Assembly: GCA_964059195.1 (NCBI GenBank)
Contig: CAXKWD010000005.1
Span: forward strand, 148,395,265 to 148,459,264
Reading direction: 5' to 3'
Source: Ectobius pallidus
Taxonomy: Eukaryota > Arthropoda > Insecta > Blattodea > Ectobiidae
Length of the DNA stretch: 64,000 nt
Numbering within the stretch: the first letter of the stretch is position 1; every line of letters begins with the position of its first letter. A program made the translations under genes and the position numbers. The notes beneath the pieces were generated by a model, which did no database searches, was not told the DNA's origin, and saw only the letters and a list, made by a program, of their open reading frames with translations. Positions 1 to 12,029 of this stretch are shown here, one piece after another.

Positions 1-595
1 TATAGAATCGAACGCCTATGATTTTTTTTCCGTTAATGATATTTAATTTTATGAGAAAGAATCCAAGCTCCTCTACCGTTCATATTTCAATGAAGTATAT
101 GGTTGTTTATAAACACCTTTTAAATAATTAATTGAAAATTGTTAAAAATAAAAATTCTAGCTCTTTAGCGTCTATGCAAATCGTGTGGAAAATTTAAACA
201 AAATTGTTAGTTTTTTTTTATAAAATCGTGAAGAATGAAAGTCTGTTCTAGCCTCGCCCAAAGATGTAAGACTTAAAAGCCTGAGTTTGTACAAACGATA
301 GCTGGCTTATAACTACCCTTCAAAGTATAAGGATACCGTATAAAAGTAAGAAAAAGTCGTCAATCTCCCCAGAAGATATCTAATCCAAATACGTTTTATT
401 TATACACGATGTTTAGTTCTCAAGCCACACAGACACGTTCCTGAAAATATTATAGGACAGAGGAGAATTCAAAACAGGTATTTATGTTAAAAACATTGAT
501 TTCGAACATTTATTACCTTTGGTACGGGTAGAGGAAGTGAAATTGGTGCTTTGCTATTAATGGAGCTGTTAGCAGAAGAGGAGTAGCTATGAAAC
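1..595. other. AT-rich sequence, no feature recognised
   Basis: No open frame of note, no repeat arms and no RNA gene were seen in this stretch. It is unremarkable AT-rich DNA with a few homopolymer T runs. I cannot say whether it is intergenic or intronic. Confidence 0.5.
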
Positions 596-674
596 CCGCC
601 ACACACTGTCATTGTAGCAGCATTGCTGTGGTAACCGCGCGGCGCGCGCATCCTGAAGCCGAAGAATGATACCT

Positions 675-776
675 TCGTGGGTAGTCTGATCCCTTCAGCA
701 TGGACGTGGGATAAGCGAGAAAAATGCTGCTTGTAGCATCAGCCAGCATCATTTTTAGTGGACCAGACTACCCATG
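675..776. mobile_element. Small inverted-repeat element (MITE-like)
   Basis: Imperfect arms TGGGTAGTCTGATCC (about 679) and GGACCAGACTACCCA (about 760-774) face each other across roughly 70 bases. The sequence between contains two further short repeats of ATGCTGCTTGTAGCATCAGCCAGCATC type. The arms suggest a small non-autonomous DNA element or a hairpin-forming remnant. No target-site duplication was found, so the class is not assigned. Confidence 0.35.
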
Positions 777-999
777 GAACAGGGGAAGTGAATCAAGGCT
801 GCTTCGTGCTTCTTTGCAAGACTCGAGAGCTCTCTGGCGCCTCCTCCTTTAACATCACTCGTGGCGGGCAATACAAAATTACATAAATGCATTTATAGTA
901 AAAACCAACATTCGTGATATGGGAAATAAACTTTAAAAATACGTATTGTAAAGGAAAAATACTGGTGAAGTGCTACTTCACCTACTTCACCTGAATAGC

Positions 1000-1227
1000 C
1001 GCCACTGCTATCCAGCACTCTTTGGGCTTCCCTCTTCTTCTTTTTCCTTCTACTTTCCAATCCAAAATTTTCTTGGGTATTCGATCTTCTGTCATTCTCA
1101 GTACATGTCCATACCAACTCAAGCGTCTTTCTTCTACAATTTCCAAAATATCATTTTCAACTTGCATTATTTCCCTTATTCTATTATTCCGAATTTTTTT
1201 CTTTCCTGGATTTTCTTGCTGAACGCC

Positions 1228-1228
<1 letters not shown>
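1000..1228 (-). mobile_element. LINE 3' coding fragment (family B, copy 1)
   Basis: Read on the minus strand, an open frame contains ILEIVEERRLSWYGHVLRM followed by TEDRIPKKILDWKVEGKRRR and GKPKE. This is the C-terminal end, past the reverse-transcriptase domain, of a non-LTR retrotransposon. The R-R-L-x-W-x-G-H-V-x-R-M pattern with a basic GKRRRGKP tail is typical of RTE-like and related LINE proteins. A second copy at 42258-42510 agrees nearly base for base up to the residues GKPKE, where this copy ends. The 5' side of the element abuts an (AAT)n microsatellite directly. The reverse-transcriptase core and endonuclease are absent, so it is a dead fragment. Confidence 0.75.
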
Positions 1229-1296
<68 letters not shown>

Positions 1297-1306
1297 CAAC
1301 AACAAC

Positions 1307-1338
<32 letters not shown>
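1228..1338. repeat. (AAT)n microsatellite with an (AAC)n interruption
   Basis: About 110 bases of TAA/AAT repeats, interrupted by a short ACA run near 1292-1306. On the minus strand this reads as a long poly-leucine open frame, which is an artefact. It joins the 5' edge of the adjacent LINE fragment without a gap. Confidence 0.95.
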
Positions 1339-1339
1339 G

Positions 1340-2280
1340 GCAGTCGTTACTGTGCAGCAATACACTGAAATGTATTTTTTTTATTTAAACGTTAAAAAAA
1401 CAATATTTGAAAAAAAAGATAAAATATCACACATTCGATTAAGTAATGACGTAGGTGCATCGCCTGAACTGTATAAAACAAATGTGTAAGTTCAACAGAC
1501 TAATGATTTATGTTAAAATGTGAGGATTTTCATTCAAATGTTGTTTTGTCATAAATGAAAACCAGCTAATCTAATGTATTTTTTTTATCGATTTCAAAAT
1601 TAGAGCTCACAGACGTTTTTACGTGATGAGTACCATATTATCCATGTATAAATTAAGATCTGAAAGAGTCAATGCATTATCAAAATCAACGGTAACTAGA
1701 TTTAGATTTATAGTAGCCTACACACACGTGTTTATTTTGTATGAATAAATTTGTATTTATTCTTTATAAAAGTCTTATAAAGGGCAGAGAATTAAAAAAT
1801 GACCGAATCGATTTTTATAGTCACCAACATTCTTGGCAATTTATTTCGCTACCCTTTAAATGTAAAAACAGTTTCAATTTGTAGGTTTCACCGCCGTTCT
1901 TCATATGGAAAGTATATCGTAAACTACTTTCATGAATTTTCTTTACTTGGCATTACCTCTTCATGGATGAGAGTTTCTGAGCTTAAACACTTTACAGAAC
2001 TTCAATGGCGTCACTCTTATTTTTCATTTTCTTTGATGTAACGGATGCATTCAATTCAAGATTCTCGAAAGCTCTTATTATTTGCCATTTTCAGCCATCT
2101 ATTCACCTGTTGTTTTCGTTTACATCTGACAGACAAGATTTAATCGGACCAAGGAATGAACCCTGCGGTTCTGCACATCGCCGTCGTCTCTGACAATGAG
2201 GATTAAGAATATTACAGCTATCGTTGTCGAAATGCAAATTCAGGAACCTTCCATTCTAGAACAGAGTGATACGAGAGAAC
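1340..2280. other. AT-rich sequence, no supported gene
   Basis: Two short open frames occur (about 80 and 62 codons near 1799-2193). They have no recognisable domain and no splice context that I can defend. I treat the block as non-coding. Confidence 0.4.
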
Positions 2281-2780
2281 AAAGGTTTCGAGTCGCCTTG
2301 TAGCTCGCAGGCGAAACCGCTGATGATAATGGCAGGGGGTTGGGGTTTGGGGGGTGCACGACAGCGATGCCTGCAGGAACATTGATGTGGGTGTGTGGCC
2401 AAGCCCCTGCTAGCCCCGAAGCGCGTAGGGGGAGGCTATGTGGGGAGGAGAAGGGGTGAAGCTCTCTCTATCACGTTGATGGGTTAGCAGAACCTACCCG
2501 TGGGTATGAGGGTAGTAGACAGAGGTACAGGAGCATTGATGTGGGTGTAATCACCCCTAGGATGGGGGAATGGGGAGGGTCAGTGGGTCCACTACATCAA
2601 ACCGACGGAGAATGTGTGTGTGTGTGTATGTGTGAGCATGCTTTAGGCTTTGCTATAGCAAAGGGGGGGGGGAAATAGGAGGATGTGCATTCATGCAGGG
2701 GGATGAGGTATGACAAGGCTGGGTACCGAAATGGAGGATGAATCAGCAAGGGTATATACCGCATGTTCTGACGTCAACCG
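2281..2780. other. GC- and G-rich block with short repeats
   Basis: Composition shifts sharply to G-rich, with runs GGGGG, GGGG and GGGGGG at 2335-2354 and a run of nine G at about 2665-2673. The phrase CATTGATGTGGGTGT occurs twice (about 2379 and 2532). Short AGGGGGAGG-like motifs recur. No open frame spans it. It could be a decayed repeat or a G-quadruplex-prone segment, and the sequence alone does not decide. Confidence 0.4.
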
Positions 2781-2999
2781 AAACTCTCCCTTGAAAACCA
2801 CCCACAGGCAAATGGATCAAGTACACTAACCCACTACCTACAGTAGCCACCCTCGAAATCTATCCACCCTCCTTACTTGTACACCTATTTGTAATAATTG
2901 ACAATTTCCTATCTGCTGTCGCATTCGCAGAAAGGGTGAGAGTGGAGGAAATAGAGAGATGGTGAGAGAATCATACATGTATAATTATATGGTGAAGGG

Positions 3000-3053
3000 G
3001 AGGGAGGGAGGGAGAGAGAGAGAGAGAGGGAGAGAGAGAGAGGGAGAGAGAGA
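3000..3053. repeat. (GA)n / (GGGA)n microsatellite
   Basis: An imperfect purine-only run of GGGA units passes into GA units. It has no coding content. Confidence 0.9.
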
Positions 3054-3692
3054 AGTATTGTATATCACATACATATAATGGGAGAGGCTTCGACATTTTC
3101 GAGGGGCCGTCTGCTGTTGTCACATATATATACTAACTTCCTAATTTGATTTCAAAGGTTTTGCGCCAGTCCTAATGATATTTTAATTTCATCTCTATTT
3201 TTCACATTTAATGAACATGTGTTATTGACTCTCCATGGTTCGTTGCTTTACCCCAATCACTAGCGCTCGAATAGCTTTCACACGCTATGAAACAGTATGG
3301 ATTCGGAAATCATAGAATCCCCATTCGTTTGGGTTCTGATGTGACATATAGGCCTACTCATTGTAAATAATATGTAGGCTGTACCTGGGATTTTAGGCTT
3401 TAAAAAAATTAGTTTTAGGCACCTAAAATAGACTTTTAAAACAAGTAAATAGGCTTTTAAAAGGGAAAATATGCTTTAAAAATGTGTACCGGTATGTATA
3501 GAGAACCGTGTAAATGGTTTTGTTTTTTAAGAAAATTCGTTTTAAAATTTCAATATTTCTATCTTAACATTAGGTTAGCGCTTTTCTTTCTAAAATATCA
3601 CATGAAAATGACGCCTAAAAAACCCACAATGCCCAGAGGACAAGCTAGTTCTTAAAAGTTGATGAATTTCAGATTGGTTCAAAGGGGGAAGT

Positions 3693-3813
3693 GTTTATTT
3701 GAGAAAAGTTGACGTTCCTTATACCCCCAAATTAATTACGTAAATAAGGTTACATTATCTTTCCTTATTTACATAACTAAACTGGGGGTATACGGAGCGT
3801 CTCTCAAATAAAC
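3693..3813. mobile_element. Foldback MITE, 121 bp
   Basis: The left arm begins GTTTATTTGAGA and continues through TATACCCCCA to GTAAATAAGG. The right arm is its complement with a few changes, ending TCTCAAATAAAC. The two arms meet almost in the middle, so nearly the whole unit can fold into one hairpin. It lies inside the larger 3376-5265 element. No clear target duplication was seen. Confidence 0.65.
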
Positions 3814-3841
3814 TAGACCTTAATATTATTTAGAAAAGTTC

Positions 3842-4125
3842 AGCGCCTGCTAATGGCGACTAGAAAACCCGCAATACTCGGAGAGCAGAGAAGTGGTCGA
3901 ATCAGACGGGCGTTAATGTTAAGGTTTCTATAGATGTTAGCGCCTGCTAAGAACGACTAGACAGCCCGCAGTACACAGAGAGTGAAGAAGTGATCGCATC
4001 AGTCGGGCGCTGTTACGGTATTTATTTATTATTAGCGCCTGTTGGTGGTGACTAGAAAACCCGCAGTACACATTCGTGTTAGGGGAGAATATTGGTTTAA
4101 ATAACATTGAATTACAACTTGGTAA
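3842..4125. repeat. Tandem repeat, about 96 bp x 3
   Basis: Units begin AGCGCCTGCTAATGGCGACT at 3842, AGCGCCTGCTAAGAACGACT at 3939 and AGCGCCTGTTGGTGGTGACT at 4034, giving periods of 97 and 95. Each unit goes on to an ACCCGCA(G/A)TAC segment and, in the first two, to a GAATCAGACGGGCG-like end. The third unit is partial. A weaker related stretch occurs near 3608. The repeat lies inside the hAT-type element. Confidence 0.75.
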
Positions 4126-4230
4126 ATTCTTTCTAATATATTACCATAAAGATATATACTAAATTGGGCTTTACTCCGGTACCGGCCAACCGATTTTGTT
4201 CAAAATCAATAGGCTTCTTCCCATGGACGT

Positions 4231-4701
4231 TACACCGTGGACTATAAGACTCTCCGGACCATAAGACGCACTTTGCTTTTAGGATGGAAATTTAAAGGAA
4301 AATAAATTGAATGTGATTCTAAATTAAAAATGTTAAAGGGAATAATATACTTCACTGAATAAACAAATAGTATAACCTTGTGCAATGGAATCAGTGTAAA
4401 TCACATCTAATATAAAACCTACGCCGTACGAATATCTCTTCTCTACAGGTGGCATCGCGTAAATTTTAACAACTGAATTGATTTCTCATGAAAGACTGAA
4501 AATACTTTTACACCCTCTAACCCTCAATTCAGCATACAGTAAGTGTAATGGGACAAGGCTGTTTAAAGGTCTTGCCTTTATTTAAACCACCCAGTGGAGA
4601 CAACTCCCTTTGTATAAAAGAACTCGATACTCTTTCTTTTCGGATTGTATACCTGACTTTCAAAGTAAAAAAGTGCGTCTTATGGTCCGTAAAATACGGT
4701 A
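4231..4701. mobile_element. Inverted-repeat DNA element (GACCATAAGACGCAC ends)
   Basis: The left end runs TACACCGTGGACTATAAGAC and then GGACCATAAGACGCACTTT. The right end reads AAAGTGCGTCTTATGGTCC and then GTAAAATACGGTA. The arm GGACCATAAGACGCACTTT is exact on both sides. The left end carries an extra partial copy of the motif. No coding sequence lies within. This is a non-autonomous DNA transposon of undetermined superfamily, nested within 3376-5265. Confidence 0.65.
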
Positions 4702-5279
4702 AATAGACAGAAAATAGACTTTAAAATACTACAATATGCTCTTAAACTGTAACGTGATATTTTTTTACTGTAAGAAACGTGGTATACCTATTCTTAACAG
4801 AAAGAATTTAAAAATAAAGTCAGAATTAAAAATAAATTTATCAAAAACAGTTTTGGTTTTTATGAAAAATTGACACACCCTGGTCCTTTTTACTAGGGGT
4901 ATATACTTGCTACTTGTTGTTTTGAGCTAATCCTCCCCCGTCAGTCAGCATTCCTTTGGCGACAATTGTTTGTGAAAATCAAGTTTCTGTGAAAAACCCA
5001 CCCCCTGCTGTTCTGCTCTTCATTAAGGGATGTCCATTAAAAGATTGTAAAAGTTACAGAAGTTGAATTTAATATTAAATGTACAGAATAGGAATTTTAG
5101 GCACTAAAATAGTACAAATAGGCTCCAAAGGTCCAAATAGGCTTTTAGGGCACTAAAAACTCTATAAATATAAGTGATTTATCATGAAATGTTAACATAT
5201 TAAAAAAAATTCATGTTATTTCATAAGGAACAAAATAGGCATTTGCCTTAAAATCCCAGGTCTAGTAATATGTTTCATT

Positions 5280-5855
5280 CTGGGATAAACTGGAAAGTAC
5301 GAAAATCCAGGCAGTACTCTTCCGTCAGATTTACGAAGAAAAAAGCTTGCCTTGCAAAATCTGCTCATCCCTGCAGAACTTGTTAGATTGAGTTGCGTTT
5401 TTTTCTTCTCTGTGAACTGTTCTCATCTTATGTTTCTCTTCGCTGCTATCTGTGTTGTCTCCATTTCCCTAGTGGAGTATGGACTTTGTGCTCAGTAGCG
5501 AAACCTCATCTTCTCTAGTTGCCAAAAAGGTCACCTCGGCCGTTTCTTCGTGATGATACTGGTCAGTTATACGAGTCAGACTGCAGGGTCGTGATGTCGA
5601 CATAGCTATATGAGTCTTTCCTTGTTATAGCTTCTTCCATCCCATATAAACAGTTATTGCTCGAGTTCGTAACCTTGCATGCAGAGAAAAAAAAAACATA
5701 AAATTGAGATGAATAAAAAAAAAAGAACCTAAAGCGAAGAATAACAAGAACAGGACAAGCTAGAAGGGTAGCTATTGCCATAGGCATATGCTCATTTTTT
5801 GTATTTAAGGTTGTGATCAAACAACTGAAATCTAAAAATAAAAATTTATAAGACA
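5280..5855. other. No gene recognised
   Basis: A minus-strand open frame of 97 codons (5563-5856) has no recognisable domain and is rich in phenylalanine from A/T runs. I see no other structure. Confidence 0.4.
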
Positions 5856-5859
5856 ATTA

Positions 5860-6334
5860 TCCTGTCGGTTGTATTGTATGGATGTGAGACGTGGTCGCTT
5901 ACTCTTCGGGAAGAACATAACCTGAGAGTGTTCGAAAACAGGGTGCTTAGAAAAATATTTGGGCCTAAGAGAGATGAAAATGGGGACTAGAGAAAGCTGC
6001 ATAACGACGAGCTTCATAACCTGTGCTCGTAACCGGATATAGTAAGGGTAATTACATCACGGAGGATGAAATGGGCTGGACATATTGCACGCATGGGCGA
6101 GGAAAGACGTATCTAAAAATATTGAATGGGAGACCTGAAGGGAAAAGGCCAAGGTGAGAGGACAATATTAGGATAGATTTAAGGGAATTAGGATTTGCGA
6201 GGGATGGTTGGATGGAGTTAGCGCAGAATAGGGATGAATGGCGGGCTCAGGTAAGCGGGTTCCATAAAATAGATAATATTCCTTTAGCTTGCTGAGGAGT
6301 TGAAGCCTATATTGCCATTGGGTAAGTAAGTATT
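5860..6334 (+). mobile_element. RTE-like LINE 3' end (family A, copy 1)
   Basis: Translated on the plus strand with several stops and shifts, it reads VVLYGCETWSLTLREEHNLR, then VFENRVLRKIFGPK, MKWAGHIARMGEER and DLRELGFARDGWMELAQNR. These are the thumb and C-terminal segments of an RTE-type reverse transcriptase, downstream of the catalytic palm. The fragment ends with the untranslated tail CCATTGGGTAAGTAAGTA, a short-repeat tail as expected for RTE elements rather than poly-A. Stops after ENGD and at other points show it is dead. Copies lie at 11556, 47633 and 50399. Confidence 0.85.
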
Positions 6335-6339
6335 TATTC

Positions 6340-8155
6340 TTTTATAAACAACAAGGAACTTGAACTTGGTTCGTATGAACCAAAGCGGAAGTTTGGAAAA
6401 ATAAGCTATACTTTGTCAAGCATAAACGGACACTAGGAGTAAACCCATAATTTAGGCTCGGATTTCTAAGCAAAATACGTATTTATTTTTAGAAAGCACA
6501 AATGTTTCAATTTCATACTACAATGCCATGACAAGCAATTTTAGCTACACTTTGTATATGCGTATTTTGCTTATTCTGAGAGAAAATTATTTTTCTTGCT
6601 AATTTTATGTCTTAGAATTTATTAGTCACCCGACTCTATTATGGTCCCAGCGAGATTTAAGTAAAAATATGGCAGTCTGAAGGAATAAGAATGCCCGTTC
6701 ACTTGTTAGCGGATAACATCATTCTCTTGAGGCAAGCCAGTGCTGCACGCTTCCTGTTGCGTAACCCGAAAATGTTTTGGATTAAGGAGCTTTTTATCTC
6801 TTTCTTTCGTTCGTTCGTCCTCCACAGTTACGTAATGTTCATGTGAAGTGTGGAAATTTTGTTTGTCTGCTTAATGTAATTATGCAGCGATATCTACTGC
6901 ATATAATAATGAGTAACGTACCCCACCCAAAACTTCGAGAAACTTGTTTATGACTTGCAGCTAAAGGTCATCTTGTGTGTTTTTTAAGCAGTGTCGTCTG
7001 TCGGGCACCTCTTGTCCTTTCTAACAACAGTTGCTTCAACGTGGGCGGCTCCAGGGGTGGTCAATGTGACAGGAATCTGGGTAGTGTTTTAAACTATTTA
7101 TCTGAATATTAGACTGTAAATAAATGTTGGAATGCTTGGTATGGTTAATCGTGTATCGGTATTTAACCTCGGCATGACGAGAGGCCGGATTTTGCCAATA
7201 AATTCAAGAGAAACGAAGCGAATCAGGATCTCGGGTTTTTGTATTGTGGCTATTTAGGGAATAGTCACAGAAATTACCACGAAAATGAATCAAACACATC
7301 GCTTTTTGTGTCATTGTAAGCGAGATAGCACATGGCGAGACAATCGACCTATTATAATATATCGAACGTCGCGTCACTGGCGATAGTCTCGCTGCACCAA
7401 CACTTTTCATAAACTGATTTATGTTTGAGATTAAACGTCCTTGCAACTAGACCATAGTGTTATTTATATTGTAATTTCTGATTATTATTATTATTATAGA
7501 AGATTTAAAACGTTTTACCATACATAAAATTATACATTATTTTCATACCTCCTTTTGCTCACATGCAGCTTATACGATCGCTGTGTTCAATGATTATATT
7601 TTGTCAAAGAAGCTACAAGTATGAAGATGTTTCAGTGTTCAGTCCTTGTGAATTTAGGCAAAAAAAAATCGACACATAGATGGGATAAAATGAGTTATAA
7701 AATAAAATGATAAAATTATGACGATAGACCTTGCGATTGGGTTCAAATCCCACCTGTCTTTATAGGCCTACTTATTTACTCACTGATTCATGAGCTAAAT
7801 GGTCACTTAGAACAAGCAGTTGTCAGATTACAAGGGTACCCACTTGAAAGAGTAGTACTATTTTAATCTTAAATTACTTCAGCGCATCATACCAGGACCT
7901 TCTACATTCCATGGAACACCATACAAGGAATGAAGGCATTAGTCGCCTTAAGACAACTGGCAGGGAACGGGGAGGAGATCCTACGTTGGGCTGATTTCAC
8001 ATAAGGGAGTACTTTCATTCCCTATTTTTAAAGGTCTACGTGACCTATAGATCGTTCCAAATCCCTATGACGTTTGTCTAATAGGATTAAGAAATACAAG
8101 CAGAAATGTTTTGAAATTCTTTTTAATTTACTGGCTTATAATTACTTCATTATTT
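6340..8155. other. AT-rich sequence, no supported gene
   Basis: Short unrelated open frames only. A B-box-like GGGTTCAAATCCCACCTGTC sits at about 7739 but no A box or tRNA-like fold was found near it. A short (ATT)n run lies near 7484. Confidence 0.4.
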
Positions 8156-8159
8156 TTAT

Positions 8160-8179
8160 TCTTATTCTTATTCTTATTC

Positions 8180-8234
<55 letters not shown>

Positions 8235-8297
8235 AGCTGAAAGCTGTTTTAATCAACGCATTATTAAATTATTTACAAGGGCCAGCCATCATCATCG

Positions 8298-8337
<40 letters not shown>

Positions 8338-8397
8338 TTAATAATAATAATAATAATAATATTAATGATAATAATAATAAAATTATTATTATTATCG
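8160..8397. repeat. Paired (ATT)n and (AAT)n microsatellites
   Basis: An ATT/CTT run (8160-8233) is followed by about 65 bases of unique sequence and then an (AAT)n run with scattered ATT changes (8298-8397). The two runs are complementary and could fold back on each other. The apparent 129-codon isoleucine-rich frame is an artefact of the repeat. Confidence 0.9.
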
Positions 8398-8469
8398 TCG
8401 TCATCATCATCTTCAACTTCACCATTATCATCATCAACATCGTCATTCGATATTTACAAATAAATCAGT

Positions 8470-11400
8470 TGAGTCTCAAAGAACAAATGAAATTCACTCT
8501 TGACCAACACAAAAACCACTCATATATAAATCTGTTCATAGGCTATTATTCAATGATTATGGAAATGAACAACGTGTTATTCTTTTCATATCAGCTTGTA
8601 TAAAAATGTTCTCTGCAAAAAAAGAGCTGGGATAAATGAAGCAATCATGTCACACCTGCGGCTAATGTCCTTTGTAGCCACTGACCAATAGCGACCCAGA
8701 CATTAAAAATTGATACCAAATTATAAATAGCTAGATAATATTAATAGAGTGCTTCGCAGTTAATAATGTCAGGCCGGAGCTTACAGATCATAATCAGATT
8801 TATTTTGTGTATTGACACTTTTCCACCCCGATACGCTAATAAACCGAATGACAAGCGATAGGGTGTTAATAAATTCACAACTGTTGCCGCAAAAATAAAA
8901 AATAAAATAAAAGCTTACACAAACATGACAGATGCATAAATTTCAATCCTCTGTACTTTTCCTTCGGTATTTTTTTTTACAAAATGCTTCTCACGCATAT
9001 CTAACAATTTCAAGAACATTTTGTTTCCTTTAAAGGTTTTACTTCCTCTACCATGAAGTAGCATACTTCCTAACCACGAAGAAACCCGAAAATGTCCAAT
9101 ATTACAAATCAGCAGTATGAAAAAAGTTGTAATTAAAGAATATCATCATTGGATAGGCGCAAAAACCTAAAAATAAAACAATTAAATAACTTAACCTTTT
9201 CACTGTTACTGAACATATAAAGTCGTCATTTCGTAAAATGTATAAAAACAGAAATATAAGATGTGTAAATTAATGCTATACGGAAATTATGAGGATTTTT
9301 ATCCATGTTTACGCTTTTCATTCATAGAAATAATCTACGTTACTGAAATTTTCTCGAATCATTTCAAACTTAGATCCCACTGATGATTTCACTGATCGTT
9401 TATATTACTGCATAAATTCAGCCTTGTAAAGATTAAATACCATTCTTTAATGCACTTTTTAGATATTCCTGGATGGATGTTATCAATAATTACATTATAA
9501 GTTATATGTATATATTTGTCTAAAGTTACCATATATAATATACATACACGTAAAAACAGTTAGCCTAATATATGGACGACATCTATTTGTTTAAAATAGT
9601 TTTAATAGAATACTGGTAGGTATGTAAAAGTTGGTCGTGGGTTCTTTATTACCATGACCTAATCCCAATTTTTCTGGATTGTAGGCTCTGTTGAATATGA
9701 TAATTATACATAGCAAATTTACATAACGCAGAAAAAATTAAAATGAATAGGCTATTTATTATAGCGTGTTGACGTAAATTTTAAAAGTTATTTACGACGT
9801 AAGACAATTATATAGAACTTACAGCCAATCACGAAGTTATCAAAACAAGATAAATAGTAACTTATTTGTAGTCGTTAAAATGAAGGGAATGGATAGGAAC
9901 TTATTTGTATGAAATGCAAGAGAATGACAGTGACATCTGGCAATATCCTTATTAATCGTTGTAACTTACTAGCACCTCTTTACTTTGAATGGGCTTGCAC
10001 TTTTTTTTTTACAGCCCAGTTCGTAAAATGAAACTTTACATAGACGGAGAGTTCTGTTAAGCAATGTTTATGATTCAAAATAACATAAAATTATAAATGA
10101 GATAAGAAATGAATGAAATGATAAAGAAACAGTAAGAATTGTAAGAAATTGCGCAACCGTCCCATCTGCCAAAAGAGATGAACTCTGTTACTCTGGCATA
10201 CCAATACATCACCAGCTTATCGTCTATTTTTTTATTAACAACTTCCAGTCGAGTCAAGACGGTCAATAAAAAATAACTTGGCAGATCATGGTGTTATCTA
10301 TGGACACACAACCCGGGACAGCAAAAATAATTCGGATGCCCGACCTACAGTGTTGACCTTTTTAATAAAGTATCCGAGAACCTTGACCAAACAGCTTATG
10401 ATTAAGATTCACGTGGTTGGCACCACTGGACCAGACGTTCTGAGTAACCAAAGTGCACACTGATGTGTGGTAAATGCCGAGATCCATCATGAGCATTAAA
10501 TTTTCTTTGCACCAATAAATTATGCTCAAATGTCATGGAAGATAAATATGTATCCCGAACAATGATGTATTTCACGCATCTATTAATTGAGAAGTGTGCC
10601 TATACTAATACATAACTCCGGCTTTATAGTCGTAAGATATATTAATCTGATTTATTAATTACGGTATACAATTTATTACCGAACTGGTTATTAATGGTTA
10701 TGAGATTGTGCATTGTTAAACCAATATTGTTGATATTTACCAAGAATGAAATTTCATACTTAAATTTCTGCGATTATTTTGCTTAGGTCTATTAACCTTC
10801 TCTGTCAGCTATAGGTCTAAATGCGAATGGTGAGTAAAATCATTTTAAAATGAAGGTACAATTATTCTATTAGAGTTGCTAGTATCTCCCTCCACGGCTT
10901 GGCGGAAGTATATCCCCAATTCCTCCAGCTGAGATACCTATTAGACGGGACTAGAAATACCCTATCCTTATGTAATGAGATGGGAGGGTGATTCATGAAT
11001 AAGCAGCCAGAAAGGTCTATAATCCTAAATCCTTCCTTACTAACCAGACCATGATTGCCAGAAGATCTACCGATGAACCTATTCAAAACGGCGGCTACTT
11101 TTTATGTCAGGATTTAGCGTTTCTCTCTTCAATTCATTTCTTTAAAAATTTGTATCATGTTTTTTAAGCTGAAATTACATAAACAAAAAGACAATTTAAA
11201 GTACTTAAAGTACATAAATTTATATTTATGTAACAGATTTCAAGATATTTTAACTCCCAAATTATTTTTTGTAGGCAAAATATTTAAAAGAAAGGCATGG
11301 TTCTGGACATTTTTGTCGAGTAGTCTGCCTGTGGTAACCTGAATAGAGAAAGTCACAAAATTATGTTCAGTACTTTTTGAATGATCATGGAAACCGTTGA

Positions 11401-11550
11401 GGAAAATATAGTTTACAGAAAAAAAGTGTTTAACATTATATCAATCATAGGTGTTTAACAGCGAAAGGCAGGATCTTGCATTTAAATTATTAACTTTAAA
11501 ATTATTTAAAGATATTTAAGGAATTTTAAGAATTATTTTGATTTTTTTTT
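8470..11550. other. Gene-free AT-rich block
   Basis: About 3 kb without a frame over 75 codons that shows any domain. Minus-strand frames at 10075-10266 and 10862-11086 have ordinary composition but no recognisable family. No inverted-repeat arms or tandem arrays were seen. It may be old degraded repeat or intron sequence. Confidence 0.4.
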
Positions 11551-11555
11551 TGTCG

Positions 11556-12022
11556 CTTTCTCTTCGGGAAGATCATAATCTGAGAGTATTCGAAAACAGG
11601 GTGCTTAGGAAAATATTTGGGCCTAAGACAGATGAAAATGGGGACTGGAGAAAACTGCATATCGACGAGCTTCATGACCTGTACTCGTCACCGGATATAG
11701 TAAGGGTAATTAAATCATGGAGAATGAAATGGGCTGGACATGTTGCGCGCATGGGGGAGGAAAGACATGATTATCTCAAAAATATTTATTGGGAGACCAG
11801 AAGGGAAAAGACCACTTGGAATACCTAGACGTAGGCGGGAGGACAATATTAGGATAGATTTAAGAGAAATAGGATTGAGAGGGATAATTGGATGGAGTTA
11901 GCACAGAATAGGGTTGAATGGCGGGCTCAGGTAAGCGCTGCAATGAACCTTCGGGTTCCACAAAATAGATAATATTTCATAAGCTTGCTTAGGAATTGTC
12001 TATTGCCATTGAGTAAGTATTT
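11556..12022 (+). mobile_element. RTE-like LINE 3' end (family A, copy 2)
   Basis: The best preserved copy of family A. A 96-codon frame reads LREDHNLRVFENRVLRKIFG, PKTDENGDWRKLHIDELHDL, YSSPDIVRVIKSWRMKWAGH and VARMGEERHDY before a frameshift. The signal continues in another frame as GRREDNIRIDLREIG and then WMELAQNRVEWRAQ. The last bases are CCTTCGGGTTCCACAAAATA and, after a GCTTAGGAATTGTCTATTGCC linker, ATTGAGTAAGTA. The protein is the C-terminal part of an RTE-type reverse transcriptase. The catalytic domain is missing because of 5' truncation, the usual outcome of target-primed reverse transcription. Confidence 0.88.
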
Positions 12023-12029
12023 TTTATTG

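Larger units (their letters stand above)
3376..5265. mobile_element. Probable hAT-type element with nested repeats
   Basis: The left end contains ACCTGGGATTTTAGGC (from 3383) and the right end its complement GCCTTAAAATCCCAGGT (5246-5262). The 8-mer TAATATGT occurs immediately outside both ends (3368-3375 and 5266-5273), as an 8-bp target-site duplication would, although the outermost few bases of the two ends do not match well. Next to each end, short AAATAGGCTTTTAAA-like motifs are repeated several times, a pattern shared with the hAT elements at 22475, 26600 and 61075. No transposase frame was found. Three other repeats lie inside: a foldback, a 96-bp tandem array and an inverted-repeat element. 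At 1.9 kb it is the largest element in the window. Confidence 0.6.

Noticed and set aside
982..1365. Minus-strand 127-codon frame with a poly-leucine start
   Set aside because: The leucine run is the translation of the (AAT)n microsatellite. Only the last part is LINE-derived, and it is annotated as such.
3383..5262. Placing the element ends exactly at ACCTGGGATTTT
   Set aside because: That placement gives no matching flanks. Extending to 3376 and 5265 gives the 8-mer TAATATGT on both sides, so that is preferred though not certain.
7739..7760. tRNA-derived SINE from the GGGTTCAAATCCC box
   Set aside because: A single B-box-like match with no A box, no tail and no second copy in the window.
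8074..8463. 129-codon isoleucine-rich frame
   Set aside because: It is the translation of ATT/AAT microsatellites with no conserved residues.
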